Assembly: GCA_910577185.1 (NCBI GenBank)
Contig: CAJTLR010000035.1
Coordinates: 1-36,431 of the forward strand
Direction: 5' to 3'
DNA from: an uncultured Acetatifactor sp.
GTDB taxonomy: Bacteria > Bacillota > Clostridia > Lachnospirales > Lachnospiraceae
DNA length: 36,431 nt
Shown here: piece after piece, positions 9,224 to 17,519 of the stretch
Numbering within the stretch: the first letter of the stretch is position 1
How the letters are laid out: each line of letters begins with the position of its first letter
Notes under the pieces: generated by a model
Seen by the model: the letters and a program-made list of their open reading frames with translations, nothing else
The model's database searches: none
What the model was told of the DNA's origin: nothing
Position numbers and translations under genes: made by a program

Positions 9224-10372
9224 TCAGGATACAGGGAAGGGCATTCCGCAGATACAAAATGCATTTTCCATTTTCAGGGTGTCAATCAGCACCCGGTCGC
9301 CGGATTCCCTGCGGTAGAGCCGTATGGTTCCGGTTCCGCCGGCGCCGGCAAGGGGAGGCTGCTTTTCTTTTTTCCCTTCCGGCGTTTCATATTGCAGGGA
9401 GAGCATCTGCTGCCTGGTACAGCTGCAGGAAATCTTGACCACGGAAGTCTTGTTCCGGGCCAGGATATGCCAGATGTAGCGACTGCCCGTTTCTTTTGTC
9501 TCCCATTTGCACCGGGAAAATTCAAAATCTTCCCCCATATAGGTCAGCTGCAGCATAAGGCGCTGCCGCAGGGGGAACCAGAGAAACCTGGGACAGAGGC
9601 CGTTTACGGCCAGTACGGAGTGGCGCAGCTGTTTTTGGTTGCGCTCACTGGTAAGACAGCCGCAGGCAAACTGGAACCAGGGCTTGTTGAAATTCCTGCC
9701 CCAGTGCTTGTCCGCATAGCCATAGCTTAAGTCGGGGGTGACTTCATAGGCAATGCCGTCCAAAATGACACTTCCCTCAAAAAAGCTGCGGATACCTTCC
9801 CCGTGCCAGTAGCTTTCCCATGCGTTCAGGGCCTGGAAAAACCTGCCTGCCCGGATTCCGGTGTGGCAGGAGACGGCCTTGCGGATGGTCACATCCCATT
9901 CCATGGAACCGCTGTCCGTCATAAAGGAACGGTGCCTTGCTTCCTGGGGCGTCACTTCCACAAAACCGGTGAGCTTGTCTTCGCTGTAAAAACAGTCGCC
10001 TGCCTGGCAGTGCTTTTCCGGGCTGCCTTTCAGCCGCATCACCAGGGGACTGCCCGTGGCCTGGAGGGCGCAGAGGGGATAGAAGGCATGGAACTGTCTG
10101 CCGCCGTCCCCGTTTTCGTCCGGAAATACACCGGCCTTCACCATGACATAGGAAGGCTTGATGCCGCGCTTTTTATTATGAGGATGCTGCCCCAGAATGG
10201 GCCTGTCTTTTCCCAGCCCGGGATTCATTACAAAAAATTCCACGAAAAAGGTACGGATTTCCCTGCTTTCCGGCTGCATGCCGGAAAAGGAATGCCACCA
10301 TCGCATATATCCTTTTTTGGACAGCGGACCATGCAGCATATGTGCATTTCTTGCTAAATCGGATAGATTCAT
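9224..10372 (-). CDS. Tocopherol cyclase-like / CrtC-type lipocalin-like protein
   Basis: 382-residue protein. The opening motif HGPLSKKGYMRWWHSFSG, followed by HPHNKKRG-type turns and later YADKHWGRNFNKPWFQFACG, is characteristic of the tocopherol cyclase family. In plants and cyanobacteria that family closes the chromanol ring; its bacterial relatives are mostly of unknown role. There is no signal peptide or membrane segment. ATG 10372 follows GGGAG by 6 nt; an in-frame start at 10447 has no ribosome site. It has its own strong promoter (10515-10543) and is divergent from the HPr-like gene, so it is not part of the upstream glycosidase unit. No tocopherol or carotenoid pathway gene is nearby, so a hydrophobic-ligand role is only a guess. 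Confidence 0.75.
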   Translation of the reverse strand: MNLSDLARNAHMLHGPLSKKGYMRWWHSFSGMQPESREIRTFFVEFFVMNPGLGKDRPILGQHPHNKKRGIKPSYVMVKAGVFPDENGDGGRQFHAFYPLCALQATGSPLVMRLKGSPEKHCQAGDCFYSEDKLTGFVEVTPQEARHRSFMTDSGSMEWDVTIRKAVSCHTGIRAGRFFQALNAWESYWHGEGIRSFFEGSVILDGIAYEVTPDLSYGYADKHWGRNFNKPWFQFACGCLTSERNQKQLRHSVLAVNGLCPRFLWFPLRQRLMLQLTYMGEDFEFSRCKWETKETGSRYIWHILARNKTSVVKISCSCTRQQMLSLQYETPEGKKEKQPPLAGAGGTGTIRLYRRESGDRVLIDTLKMENAFCICGMPFPVS

Positions 10373-10514
10373 TCTGTCTCCCGTTTTTCTTTTGAAAACT
10401 GTAAAACCCGCCCGGACGGCACCGGGGATTTTCCCGCTTTTCTGCATAAAATGCCGCAGGGGGTTTCTTATGGAAAAAAGTCTTAAAAATCAAGATTTTG
10501 TAGCAAACACTCTC

Positions 10515-10543
10515 ATTATAGTACCATATGTAGAAAATGACAA
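10515..10543 (-). promoter_or_regulatory. Sigma-A promoter for the tocopherol-cyclase-like gene
   Basis: On the minus strand TTGTCA (10543-10538) is followed by exactly 17 nt and a perfect TATAAT (10520-10515). The start of transcription would fall near 10508, giving a leader of about 135 nt. This and the promoter at 10623-10651 lie back to back. Apart from these sites the 369-nt gap 10373-10741 is A/T-rich and holds no gene I can support. Confidence 0.8.
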
Positions 10544-10622
10544 GGGTGACAGCGGGAAATTTAGAAATTTTATTTCAGCATTTTTTACAAAGGGTTTTTT
10601 TGAAAATTATTGAAAATGACAA

Positions 10623-10651
10623 TTTACAAATACTGACAGATAGTGTATGAT
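10623..10651 (+). promoter_or_regulatory. Sigma-A promoter for the HPr-like / amylosucrase unit
   Basis: TTTACA (10623-10628), a 17-nt spacer and TATGAT (10646-10651) each match consensus at five of six positions. The predicted start near 10658 leaves about 84 nt of leader before the HPr-like gene. Confidence 0.75.
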
Positions 10652-10666
10652 TCCGAAATGGGTGAA

Positions 10667-10676
10667 ACGAATTCGT
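10667..10676. promoter_or_regulatory. Perfect 10-bp palindrome after the +1, candidate operator
   Basis: ACGAATTCGT is a perfect palindrome about 10 nt downstream of the predicted transcription start of the HPr-like gene. Its place would let a bound dimer block elongation. It does not fit the cre (CcpA) consensus well. Short palindromes arise by chance, so confidence is low. Confidence 0.3.
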
Positions 10677-10741
10677 AAAAGGATTTCTCCCAAAAATGCA
10701 TCGGGAAATGTTCCTGAAGAAAGGTGAAAAGGGTGGTTTTT

Positions 10742-10993
10742 ATGCAGCAGGTATTTGTAAGATTTGATGATGCGGATCAGGTAAGAAATTTTGTGAATGC
10801 AGTGAGCACTATGGAAGCAAACTTTGAACTTGGATCAGGCAGACGGGTGGTGGATGCGAAGTCAATTTTGGGCGTTTTTGCGCTGGATCTGGCGCAGCCG
10901 CAGAGGCTGACATGCGACTCGGACGATTCGGCGATGCTGGACAAGATCAGCCCTTATCTGTTCGGCGTAAAAGGTGAGCCGGGAAAACAATAG
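10742..10993 (+). CDS. HPr-like protein lacking the phosphorylatable histidine (Crh-like)
   Basis: 83-residue protein with the HPr fold signature VDAKSILGVFALDL. S41 aligns with regulatory Ser46 of HPr, the target of HPr kinase. The active-site His15 region (FDDADQVRNFV) has no histidine, and there is none anywhere in the protein, so it cannot carry phosphate from Enzyme I to sugar permeases. This is the pattern of Crh, which works with CcpA in catabolite repression when phosphorylated at serine. ATG 10742 is chosen because homology starts there and AAGGGTGG lies just upstream; ATG 10724 would add six residues. It is followed after 54 nt by the amylosucrase-type gene. The fold is firm; the regulatory role is inference. 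Confidence 0.82.
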   Translation: MQQVFVRFDDADQVRNFVNAVSTMEANFELGSGRRVVDAKSILGVFALDLAQPQRLTCDSDDSAMLDKISPYLFGVKGEPGKQ

Positions 10994-11047
10994 ACAGGAA
11001 AAATCCGGGTGAATACAAACCGGAGGGCAGGCCAGGAAGGTGGGTTC

Positions 11048-12994
11048 ATGAAAAAAGTGACAGCACAGAATGATAAATGTGATAAAAACAGTACCGGAAA
11101 AAAGAAGACCGGGTGTGAGGCCGGGCAGGAATTATGCCCGAAAGACGGTGGGACGGCACAGGACGAAGAGATCTGCTACCGGAAGCGGCTGGAGAAACAT
11201 CATGACGAACTTCGCTGGCTTTATATGGAATTATATGATAACGGCGATATGTTTGCCGAACTTCTGGATCAAATGAAGGAGTTTTACCGGGAGAGGAAAT
11301 CCGCGCTGAAGGGGATGGACGAAACCCGGGAGAGGGATCCCGGCTGGTATCGGCGCAACGACATGCTGGGAATGATGCTGTATATTGACAACTTTGCGGG
11401 TAATATGAAGGGTGTGGAATCCCGCCTGGACTATATCGGAAAATGCAATGTGAATTACATTCACCTGATGCCTTTTCTGGAGACGCCCAAAGGCCGTTCC
11501 GACGGGGGATATGCGGTGTCGGATTTCCGGAAAGTGCAGGAAAATTTAGGTTCCATGGAAGATCTGGAAAGCCTTACGGCATCCTGCCATAAAAAGGGAA
11601 TCAATGTCTGTATGGATTTTGTGATGAACCATACCTCGGAAGACCATGAGTGGGCGAAAAAAGCCCGTCAGGGTGACGGGGAGTACATGAGCCGTTATTT
11701 TTTCTACGACAATTCGTACATCCCTTCCCTGTATGAAAAAACGGTGCCCCAGGTATTTCCCACCACGGCGCCGGGAAATTTTACCTGGCTGGAGGATGCG
11801 GGTCATTTTGTCATGACCAGCTTTTATCCCTATCAGTGGGATTTGAATTACAAAAACCCCAGGGTTTTCAATGAAATGATGTATCATTTTCTGTATCTGG
11901 CCAACCGGGGAATCGACATTGTCCGCATCGACGCGGTTCCTTATATATGGAAGGAGCTGAACACGCAGTGCAGGAATCTTCCCCAGGTACATACCATAGT
12001 GCGGATGATGCGCATCATCACGGAGATTGTATGCCCGGGGGTACTGCTTCTGGGAGAGGTGGTTATGGAGCCGGAGAAGGTGGTTCCCTATTTCGGGACG
12101 GTGGAGAAGCCGGAATGCCATATGCTTTACAATGTGACCACCATGGCAACCACATGGCATACGGTTGCCACAAGGGATGTGAAACTGCTGAAAAAACAGC
12201 TTGATATTGTCAGTTCCCTGCCCAGGGAATATGTGTTCCTGAACTATCTGCGCTGCCATGACGATATCGGCTGGGGACTTGATTTCGGGACGCTGATGAC
12301 AGAGGGGATCGGCGAGCGCTCCCACAAGCAGTATCTGAACGATTATTTTCAGGGATACGCCGGGGAAAGCAACAGCCGCGGGGAACTCTACAATGCGGAC
12401 CCGGTTACGGGGGATGCCAGGTTCTGCGGCACCACGGCTTCCATGTGCGGCATTGAAAAGGCGGGCTTTGAGCAGGATGCGCAGGCCATGGAGCTGGCCG
12501 TGAGGCTGGACGTGATGCTTCACGCATATATGTTTATGCAGTCCGGTATCCCGGTATTGTACAGCGGGGACGAGATCGGGCAGGTCAATGATTACAGTTA
12601 CAAGGAGGATCCGCTGAAAGCGCCGGATTCCAGATATATTCACCGGGGCGCCATGAACTGGACCCTGGCGGAAAATATTTCCCGGCCGGATACGGTGGAG
12701 GGAAAGCTGTTCCGGGCGCTGGACATGCTGGAGAAGATCCGCAGGACGGAAAAAGTATTTGTGTCCAATGCGGATACCTGGACCATGGACACCTGGGACT
12801 GCGCCGTGCTGTGTATCGGAAGATATTTTGAGGGTGAAAAGATTCTGGGACTGTTTAATTTCAGCGAGTCTGACAAGATAGCATGGATCCATGAGACAGA
12901 CGGGGATTATGTGGACCTGATTTCGGGAGAGGAAATGAGGGCCTGCGGAGTCAGGCTTCCCGCGTACGGATTTTATTACCTGAAAAAGAAGTGA
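11048..12994 (+). CDS. Amylosucrase-type alpha-glucan/sucrose enzyme (GH13_4)
   Basis: 648-residue GH13 enzyme, close to the 636 residues of Neisseria amylosucrase. An N-terminal helical domain (about residues 40-110) precedes the barrel. The four GH13 regions are present: DFVMNH, GIDIVRIDAVPY with nucleophile D295, LLLGEVV with acid/base E337, and CHDDIGW with D405 as transition-state stabiliser. The HDDIGW form is typical of amylosucrases and sucrose hydrolases, which split sucrose and transfer or release glucose. No signal peptide. ATG 11048 has AGGAAGGTGGG upstream; the in-frame ATG 11009 has a weaker setting. Sucrose phosphorylase or another glucoside hydrolase of the same clan remains possible. 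No sucrose transporter or fructokinase lies in the window. Confidence 0.85.
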   Translation: MKKVTAQNDKCDKNSTGKKKTGCEAGQELCPKDGGTAQDEEICYRKRLEKHHDELRWLYMELYDNGDMFAELLDQMKEFYRERKSALKGMDETRERDPGWYRRNDMLGMMLYIDNFAGNMKGVESRLDYIGKCNVNYIHLMPFLETPKGRSDGGYAVSDFRKVQENLGSMEDLESLTASCHKKGINVCMDFVMNHTSEDHEWAKKARQGDGEYMSRYFFYDNSYIPSLYEKTVPQVFPTTAPGNFTWLEDAGHFVMTSFYPYQWDLNYKNPRVFNEMMYHFLYLANRGIDIVRIDAVPYIWKELNTQCRNLPQVHTIVRMMRIITEIVCPGVLLLGEVVMEPEKVVPYFGTVEKPECHMLYNVTTMATTWHTVATRDVKLLKKQLDIVSSLPREYVFLNYLRCHDDIGWGLDFGTLMTEGIGERSHKQYLNDYFQGYAGESNSRGELYNADPVTGDARFCGTTASMCGIEKAGFEQDAQAMELAVRLDVMLHAYMFMQSGIPVLYSGDEIGQVNDYSYKEDPLKAPDSRYIHRGAMNWTLAENISRPDTVEGKLFRALDMLEKIRRTEKVFVSNADTWTMDTWDCAVLCIGRYFEGEKILGLFNFSESDKIAWIHETDGDYVDLISGEEMRACGVRLPAYGFYYLKKK

Positions 12995-13005
12995 GATCAC
13001 AGAGG

Positions 13006-13044
13006 GGCGGCCTGCTGTGAGAAACAGGGAAAATCCAGGCTGCC
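13006..13044 (+). other. Intercistronic hairpin
   Basis: GGCGGCCTG (13006-13014) pairs with CAGGCTGCC (13036-13044) over 9 bp with one G-U, and CTGT/ACAG extends the stem inward. No T tract follows. It lies between the amylosucrase-type gene and the ATPase gene and may separate their mRNA levels rather than end transcription. Confidence 0.45.
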
Positions 13045-13075
13045 ATAAGAAGATATCAGTGGAAAGGGACAAAAT

Positions 13076-14806
13076 ATGGCGCAGACACAGACAGAACTGA
13101 GAACATTGCTTCGCTCCATAGACCATAAAGGCTATCCGGCCTATAAGTCTCTGGCAGGCGTATGGAAATTTGACCGGTATACCCTGGTAATTGATCATGT
13201 GCAGGGGGATCCTTTCGCGTCGCCCTCCAGCCTGCATGTGGAGATTCCGCACACGCTGGCCAGGTTTCCGGCGGCTTATTATGAAAAAGACTGCGCCCGC
13301 ACTGCCCTGCAGGATTACCTGGTCAGGCAGATGGCAAAGCAGTTTGAACAGTATAATTTCAAGGCAAAAGGCTCCGGCAAAAGCGGCCTTTTGTCCATCA
13401 GCCGCTGCGGGCAGGCAGTCCTGGAGCGCAGCGCCTGCCAGATCACCAAAGGGGGTCTGACGGTGCGCTTCCATGTGGGATTTCCTGCTTTCGGGCGCAC
13501 CATCAATGCGGGGGAACTGGACAAAATTTTGTTTGATTTCCTGCCCAGATGTGTGGAAAACAGTCTGTTTTATGCCAGGCTGGATGCCGGAAAGGTGCAG
13601 GCCGTGGTGGAACTGGCAGAAGACCAGGAAGCGGTCAGGCATATTCTGAAAGAGGAGAAACTGGTGGCTTTTGTGGCAAACGGTTCCATTCTGCCCAGAA
13701 AGAGCGGTGTATCCGATCTGCCCATGGCTGACAGTGTGCCCTTTACCTCACCGGCATCCATGGAGAGGACATTCCGGCTGCCCCACCGGGGAGAAATCAG
13801 CGGTATGGCCATCCCGGAGGGGATCACCCTGATTGTGGGGGGCGGTTATCACGGGAAGTCCACTTTGCTGGAAGCCATTCAGATGGGAATCTATAATCAT
13901 ATTGCAGGGGATGGAAGGGAATTTGTCATCACGGATGACACTGCGCTGAAGCTGCGGGCAGAGGACGGCAGGTCCATCCGGAACGTGGATATCTCCCTGT
14001 TCATCAACGATCTGCCCAACAAAAAGGATACCGCAAAGTTTACCACGGAGGACGCCAGCGGCAGCACTTCCCAGGCGGCAGGCGTGGTGGAGGGAATGGA
14101 AGCGGGCACCAGGCTGTTTTTGATTGATGAGGACACTTCCGCCACCAATTTCATGGTGCGGGACGAGTTTATGCAGCAGGTGATCATCCGGGACAAGGAG
14201 CCCATCACACCTTTTCTGGAGAGGGCGGGAGACCTTTACGAAAAAGGGGGGATTTCCACCATTCTGGTGGCCGGAAGTTCCGGCGCGTTTTTCTATATCG
14301 CGGATCATATTCTGATGATGGACTGCTATCGCCCGGTGGATATCACGGACCGGGTAAAAGCACTGTGCAGGGAACATACGGCGCCCAGAGTGCAGGCGCC
14401 CGGTTTTGCGATACCGGAATTTGACAGGGTGCTTCCGGCATTCCGCCAGGCCCCCAAAGGCAGGGGACGGGAAAACCGCGGCGGACAGCGGGACAACAGA
14501 CATGAGCACATGAAGACAAAGTCCTATGGGCTGGAGTCTTTTTCCCTGGACAGGGAGGAAGTGAATGTGCGGTATCTGGAGCAGCTTCTGGACACGGAAC
14601 AGGTCAATGGGCTGGCACATTTGCTGCGGTTCGGGCTGGAACAGGTCCTGGACGGCAGGAAGACCGTGCGCCAGACCGTACAGGAGATCTGGAAGGTCTG
14701 GGAAAAAGAAGGCTGGAAGTCCTTTAGCGGCTCTTATATTCCCTGCGGTCTGGCAAAGCCCAGAATCCAGGAACTGTATGCCTGCCTGAACCGGTTCCGG
14801 GGATGA
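13076..14806 (+). CDS. Predicted ATPase of the ABC class (COG3044 / PF09818)
   Basis: 576-residue soluble protein. The N-terminal 200 residues are the family's own domain. The P-loop GGGYHGKST (about residues 255-263) and the Walker B strand RLFLIDEDTSATNF (about 345-358) belong to this ABC-like family, in which the ATPase is not joined to a transporter. A basic, glycine-rich stretch near residues 460-475 (KGRGRENRGGQR) could contact nucleic acid. A trypanosome relative, MRB1590, belongs to an RNA-editing complex, so RNA binding is an attractive but unproven idea. ATG 13076 follows AAAGGGA by a normal distance. Probably co-transcribed with the gene before it and with DUF2871 after it. Confidence 0.85.
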   Translation: MAQTQTELRTLLRSIDHKGYPAYKSLAGVWKFDRYTLVIDHVQGDPFASPSSLHVEIPHTLARFPAAYYEKDCARTALQDYLVRQMAKQFEQYNFKAKGSGKSGLLSISRCGQAVLERSACQITKGGLTVRFHVGFPAFGRTINAGELDKILFDFLPRCVENSLFYARLDAGKVQAVVELAEDQEAVRHILKEEKLVAFVANGSILPRKSGVSDLPMADSVPFTSPASMERTFRLPHRGEISGMAIPEGITLIVGGGYHGKSTLLEAIQMGIYNHIAGDGREFVITDDTALKLRAEDGRSIRNVDISLFINDLPNKKDTAKFTTEDASGSTSQAAGVVEGMEAGTRLFLIDEDTSATNFMVRDEFMQQVIIRDKEPITPFLERAGDLYEKGGISTILVAGSSGAFFYIADHILMMDCYRPVDITDRVKALCREHTAPRVQAPGFAIPEFDRVLPAFRQAPKGRGRENRGGQRDNRHEHMKTKSYGLESFSLDREEVNVRYLEQLLDTEQVNGLAHLLRFGLEQVLDGRKTVRQTVQEIWKVWEKEGWKSFSGSYIPCGLAKPRIQELYACLNRFRG

Positions 14807-14872
14807 AATCCGGTCCCGGGGAAGCGGGGGAGAAGCATTCGGAGTACATGACGGAAAACGGAGAAAAATAAG

Positions 14873-15280
14873 ATGAAAAAACGTTATGCCAACGCCGCGC
14901 TGGTCTATGCGGTCATCGCCATGGTCTTCGGCGTGTTTTACAGGGAATATACAAAGTTCAGCCATTTTACGGACAAGACAAATCTTTCCGTGATGCATAC
15001 CCATTATTTCCTGCTGGGAATGGTTTTCTTTCTGCTGCTGATGCTGGCGGAAAAGGGACTGGAATTTTCCGATGAAAAGACGGGAAAAATCCTGCTTGTC
15101 TATCATGCGGGACTGAATGTCACGGGACTGGGGTTTCTGGTGAGGGGACTGACCCAGGTGTGGGGAACGGAGCTGAGTTCCGGGCTGGATGCCTCCATAT
15201 CCGGCATTTCGGGAATCGGACACATCCTGACGGGAACAGGCATTATTCTGCTGTTGCTGAAAATCAGGAAGAAGGCCTGA
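14873..15280 (+). CDS. DUF2871 family membrane protein
   Basis: 135-residue integral membrane protein with four predicted transmembrane helices, at about residues 7-24, 42-60, 72-92 and 108-130. A conserved-looking MHTHYFLLGM segment in helix two carries two histidines that could bind a metal or heme. The function of the family is unknown. GGAG precedes ATG 14873 by about 9 nt. Its last 17 nt overlap the 3' end of the MATE gene on the other strand, and no terminator separates the two converging units. Confidence 0.8.
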   Translation: MKKRYANAALVYAVIAMVFGVFYREYTKFSHFTDKTNLSVMHTHYFLLGMVFFLLLMLAEKGLEFSDEKTGKILLVYHAGLNVTGLGFLVRGLTQVWGTELSSGLDASISGISGIGHILTGTGIILLLLKIRKKA

Positions 15281-16646
15281 GCATCCTTTTCAGTTCCGGA
15301 ATCACAGTGACCATCATGGTTGTAAAGCATGCCAGCCCGCCCACAATATTGGAAACCGGCTCCGCCATGAAGACGCCGTCCGTTCCCATATGAAATACAT
15401 AGGGCAGCAGATAGGTCAGCGGAACAACCATGATGACTTTTCTGAATAAGCTAAAAAAGATTGCCTGCTTCTTTTTATTCAGGGCCTTGAAGACGGTTTG
15501 CCCGGAGTATTGAAATGCCTGGAAGACAAAGGCAAAAAAATATAGGTGGAGCGGTTCAAGCGCCAGCTGCTGCAATGCGTTGTCATCGCTGAAAATTCTG
15601 ATCAGCAGCAGCGGAAATTTCTCAATAAATATCCACATCAGACAAGTATATATTATGGCGGTTACCGACATCAAAAGGATTGCCCTGCGCACTTTTTGGG
15701 GTTTTCCTGCACCGTAATTATAGGAAATGGTGGGGGATGCCCCTTCCGTAAGCGCCAGGACCGGTGTGTCCAGGATCTGCCTGACCGAAGAAATAATGGT
15801 CATCACAGACACATACATGGTTCCGCCGGTTTTCATCAGCACGCTGTTGCATGCCACAGACACCATGGAATTGGTACACTGCATCACAAAGGGCGACATT
15901 CCGAGGCTGATGATTTCCGGTGCATGGGGAAACGCAAAAGGCTTCCGAAACAGAATCCGGAATTCGTTTCCGGGCCCCAGAAGGAAGGACAGAACAAACA
16001 GCATGGATAAAAACTGTGAGATCACGGTTGCAATGGCAGCTCCGTTGACCCCCAGACCCAGTGTAAAAATAAAGATGGGGTCCAGGATAATATTGGAGAC
16101 GGCCCCCACCAGGACGGATTTCATGCCGGTGGTAGCGTATCCCTGGGCATTTATGTAGGGATTCATGCCGGTGGCAACCATTGTGAATATGGTTCCGGTG
16201 AGATAAATTCTGATATATGGGATGGAAAATGTTAATTCGTCCGTGGATGCACCGAAAACCGATAAGATTCCGGGCGCAAACAGTTCGCAGAATACCATGA
16301 GAACCGCGCCGGTTATGATTTCAAGCCGGAACGCGGTATTTAAAATGCGCCCGGCTTTTTCCGTATCATTTTTTCCCAGCGCAATGGAGAACAAAGGCGC
16401 GCCCCCGAGGCCGAACATGTTGGTAAAGCCGCCGATGAGGATGACAATCGGAAAGCAAAGTCCGATTGCGCCCAGGGCCTGTGTACCGTAACCTTCAATT
16501 CTTCCGATGTAAATCCTGTCCACCACGCTGTACAAAAGGCTGATCAGCTGGGCCGCCAGCATGGGCAGGGCAGTCTGTAAGATGTTTTTTGTGATGGAGC
16601 CATGCTCGAAGTCAACTTTATTTGTTTTTACCATTTTATATGCCAT
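15264..16646 (-). CDS. MATE family multidrug/cation efflux transporter
   Basis: 460-residue membrane protein with about 12 transmembrane helices in two related halves. The N-terminal half shows the MATE pattern LPMLAAQLISLLYSVVDRIYIG and the second half SMVSVACNSVLMKTGG with SYNYGAGK. MATE pumps export drugs or metabolites using sodium or protons; the substrate is unknown. I chose ATG 16646 because the promoter -10 at 16677-16672 places the transcript start near 16665, which rules out ATG 16673. AAAGAG lies about 8 nt before 16646. ATG 16634 is an alternative. It stands alone, divergent from the SGNH gene and converging on DUF2871. Confidence 0.9.
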   Translation of the reverse strand: MAYKMVKTNKVDFEHGSITKNILQTALPMLAAQLISLLYSVVDRIYIGRIEGYGTQALGAIGLCFPIVILIGGFTNMFGLGGAPLFSIALGKNDTEKAGRILNTAFRLEIITGAVLMVFCELFAPGILSVFGASTDELTFSIPYIRIYLTGTIFTMVATGMNPYINAQGYATTGMKSVLVGAVSNIILDPIFIFTLGLGVNGAAIATVISQFLSMLFVLSFLLGPGNEFRILFRKPFAFPHAPEIISLGMSPFVMQCTNSMVSVACNSVLMKTGGTMYVSVMTIISSVRQILDTPVLALTEGASPTISYNYGAGKPQKVRRAILLMSVTAIIYTCLMWIFIEKFPLLLIRIFSDDNALQQLALEPLHLYFFAFVFQAFQYSGQTVFKALNKKKQAIFFSLFRKVIMVVPLTYLLPYVFHMGTDGVFMAEPVSNIVGGLACFTTMMVTVIPELKRMLRPSS

Positions 16647-16671
16647 CCCGGATCTCTTTATCTGGAGTATC

Positions 16672-16680
16672 ATTATAGCA
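16672..16680 (-). promoter_or_regulatory. Extended -10 promoter of the MATE gene
   Basis: The minus strand reads TGCTATAAT, a perfect -10 with the TGn extension. No good -35 is found at 16-18 nt, which is usual for extended -10 promoters. The leader before ATG 16646 would be only about 20 nt. Confidence 0.6.
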
Positions 16681-16796
16681 TATCGGCGTGGGACAGAAAA
16701 GCAGAAAATTTTCGTGGAAATAACCGGGAGAATGGTGTAGAATAAAAGATGGCAGCGGGCTTTACCAGGGGAATTCGGAAAGGAAGGGCAGAAGAC

Positions 16797-17411
16797 ATGA
16801 AATTTTTATTTCAGGGGGATTCCATTACGGATTGCGGGAGAGGCAATTATGAGGATCCCCATGCCATGGGATGCGGCTATCCCAGGATACTGGAGGCCGA
16901 GCTTATGGCGGAAGAAGAAAACTGTGAGGTGATGAACTGCGGCATCAGCGGCAGCCGGATTGTGGATTTGCTGGCCAGGTGGAAGAAGGACTGCCTGAAT
17001 CTGGAGCCGGATGTGCTGACCATTCTCATCGGCGTGAATGATGTATGGCATGAGCTGGGGAGACGCAACGGTGTGGACTCCGCACTTTTTGAAGAAGTGT
17101 ACCGGATTCTGCTGCGGGAGACAAAGACGGCGCTTCCTGACACTCGTGTCATTCTCATGGGAGCGTATCTGACACATGGGACGGCTACGGATCCGGAGTG
17201 GGACAAATTCTGCGGGGAGGTCAAAATCCGCAGGGACATTACAAGGAAACTGGCGGAAGAGTTTGGGCTGGACTTTGTGGATCTGCAGCAGGTGTTTGAC
17301 GAGGCAGGGCAGAAGTTTCCGCCAAAGCACTGGACTTTAGACGGGGTGCACCCCACAGCCGCAGGCCACTGGCTTATCGCACAGGCCTGGAAAAGGGCCA
17401 GGGAGCGCTAA
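16797..17411 (+). CDS. SGNH/GDSL-family esterase
   Basis: 204-residue cytoplasmic hydrolase. The SGNH blocks are in order: GDSIT with S9 as nucleophile, GISGSR (Gly block), GVND (Asn block) and DGVHPTAAG with the catalytic Asp and His near residue 185. Relatives remove acyl, often acetyl, groups from carbohydrates. With pectin-active genes in the window, a sugar acetylesterase is a reasonable guess. AAGGAAGG lies about 10 nt before ATG 16797. The next gene is 203 nt away, behind the tandem structured RNA region. Confidence 0.88.
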   Translation: MKFLFQGDSITDCGRGNYEDPHAMGCGYPRILEAELMAEEENCEVMNCGISGSRIVDLLARWKKDCLNLEPDVLTILIGVNDVWHELGRRNGVDSALFEEVYRILLRETKTALPDTRVILMGAYLTHGTATDPEWDKFCGEVKIRRDITRKLAEEFGLDFVDLQQVFDEAGQKFPPKHWTLDGVHPTAAGHWLIAQAWKRARER

Positions 17412-17454
17412 AGCGCAAAGGGAAATGCAGCGGATAACTGAATTTTCCCATCCG

Positions 17455-17519
17455 GAGTTTGTGTCTGCACAGCATCCGCAAACTCTGCCATCCAAAAAGC
17501 TGTGCAGAAACGGGGTAAA
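17455..17519 (+). ncRNA. Structured RNA element, copy 1 (predicted H-type pseudoknot)
   Basis: Two stems cross. Stem 1 is GAGTTTGTG (17455-17463) with CGCAAACTC (17477-17485), 9 bp with one G-U. Stem 2 is TCTGCACAGC (17464-17473) with GCTGTGCAGA (17499-17508), 10 perfect bp. The joining ATC is 3 nt and the last loop is 13 nt (17486-17498). AACGGGGTAAA follows. Zero nucleotides separate the two 5' strands, so the full stems may be strained as a pseudoknot; the stems might instead form alternately. Copy 2 at 17546 has the same geometry with compensatory changes. Confidence 0.7.

Noticed and set aside
9080..9730. 216-codon plus-strand frame starting inside the glycosidase stop region
   Set aside because: It covers a structured repeat and the antisense of the tocopherol-cyclase-like gene; composition and lack of domains mark it as spurious.
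10660..10680. Possible cre (CcpA) site near the HPr-like gene
   Set aside because: The palindrome ACGAATTCGT lacks the central CG and flanks of the cre consensus; kept only as a generic operator candidate.
11546..13642. Open frame of 698 codons on the minus strand
   Set aside because: It is antisense to the amylosucrase-type and ATPase genes, has no ribosome site or recognisable domain, and is explained by codon bias of the real genes.
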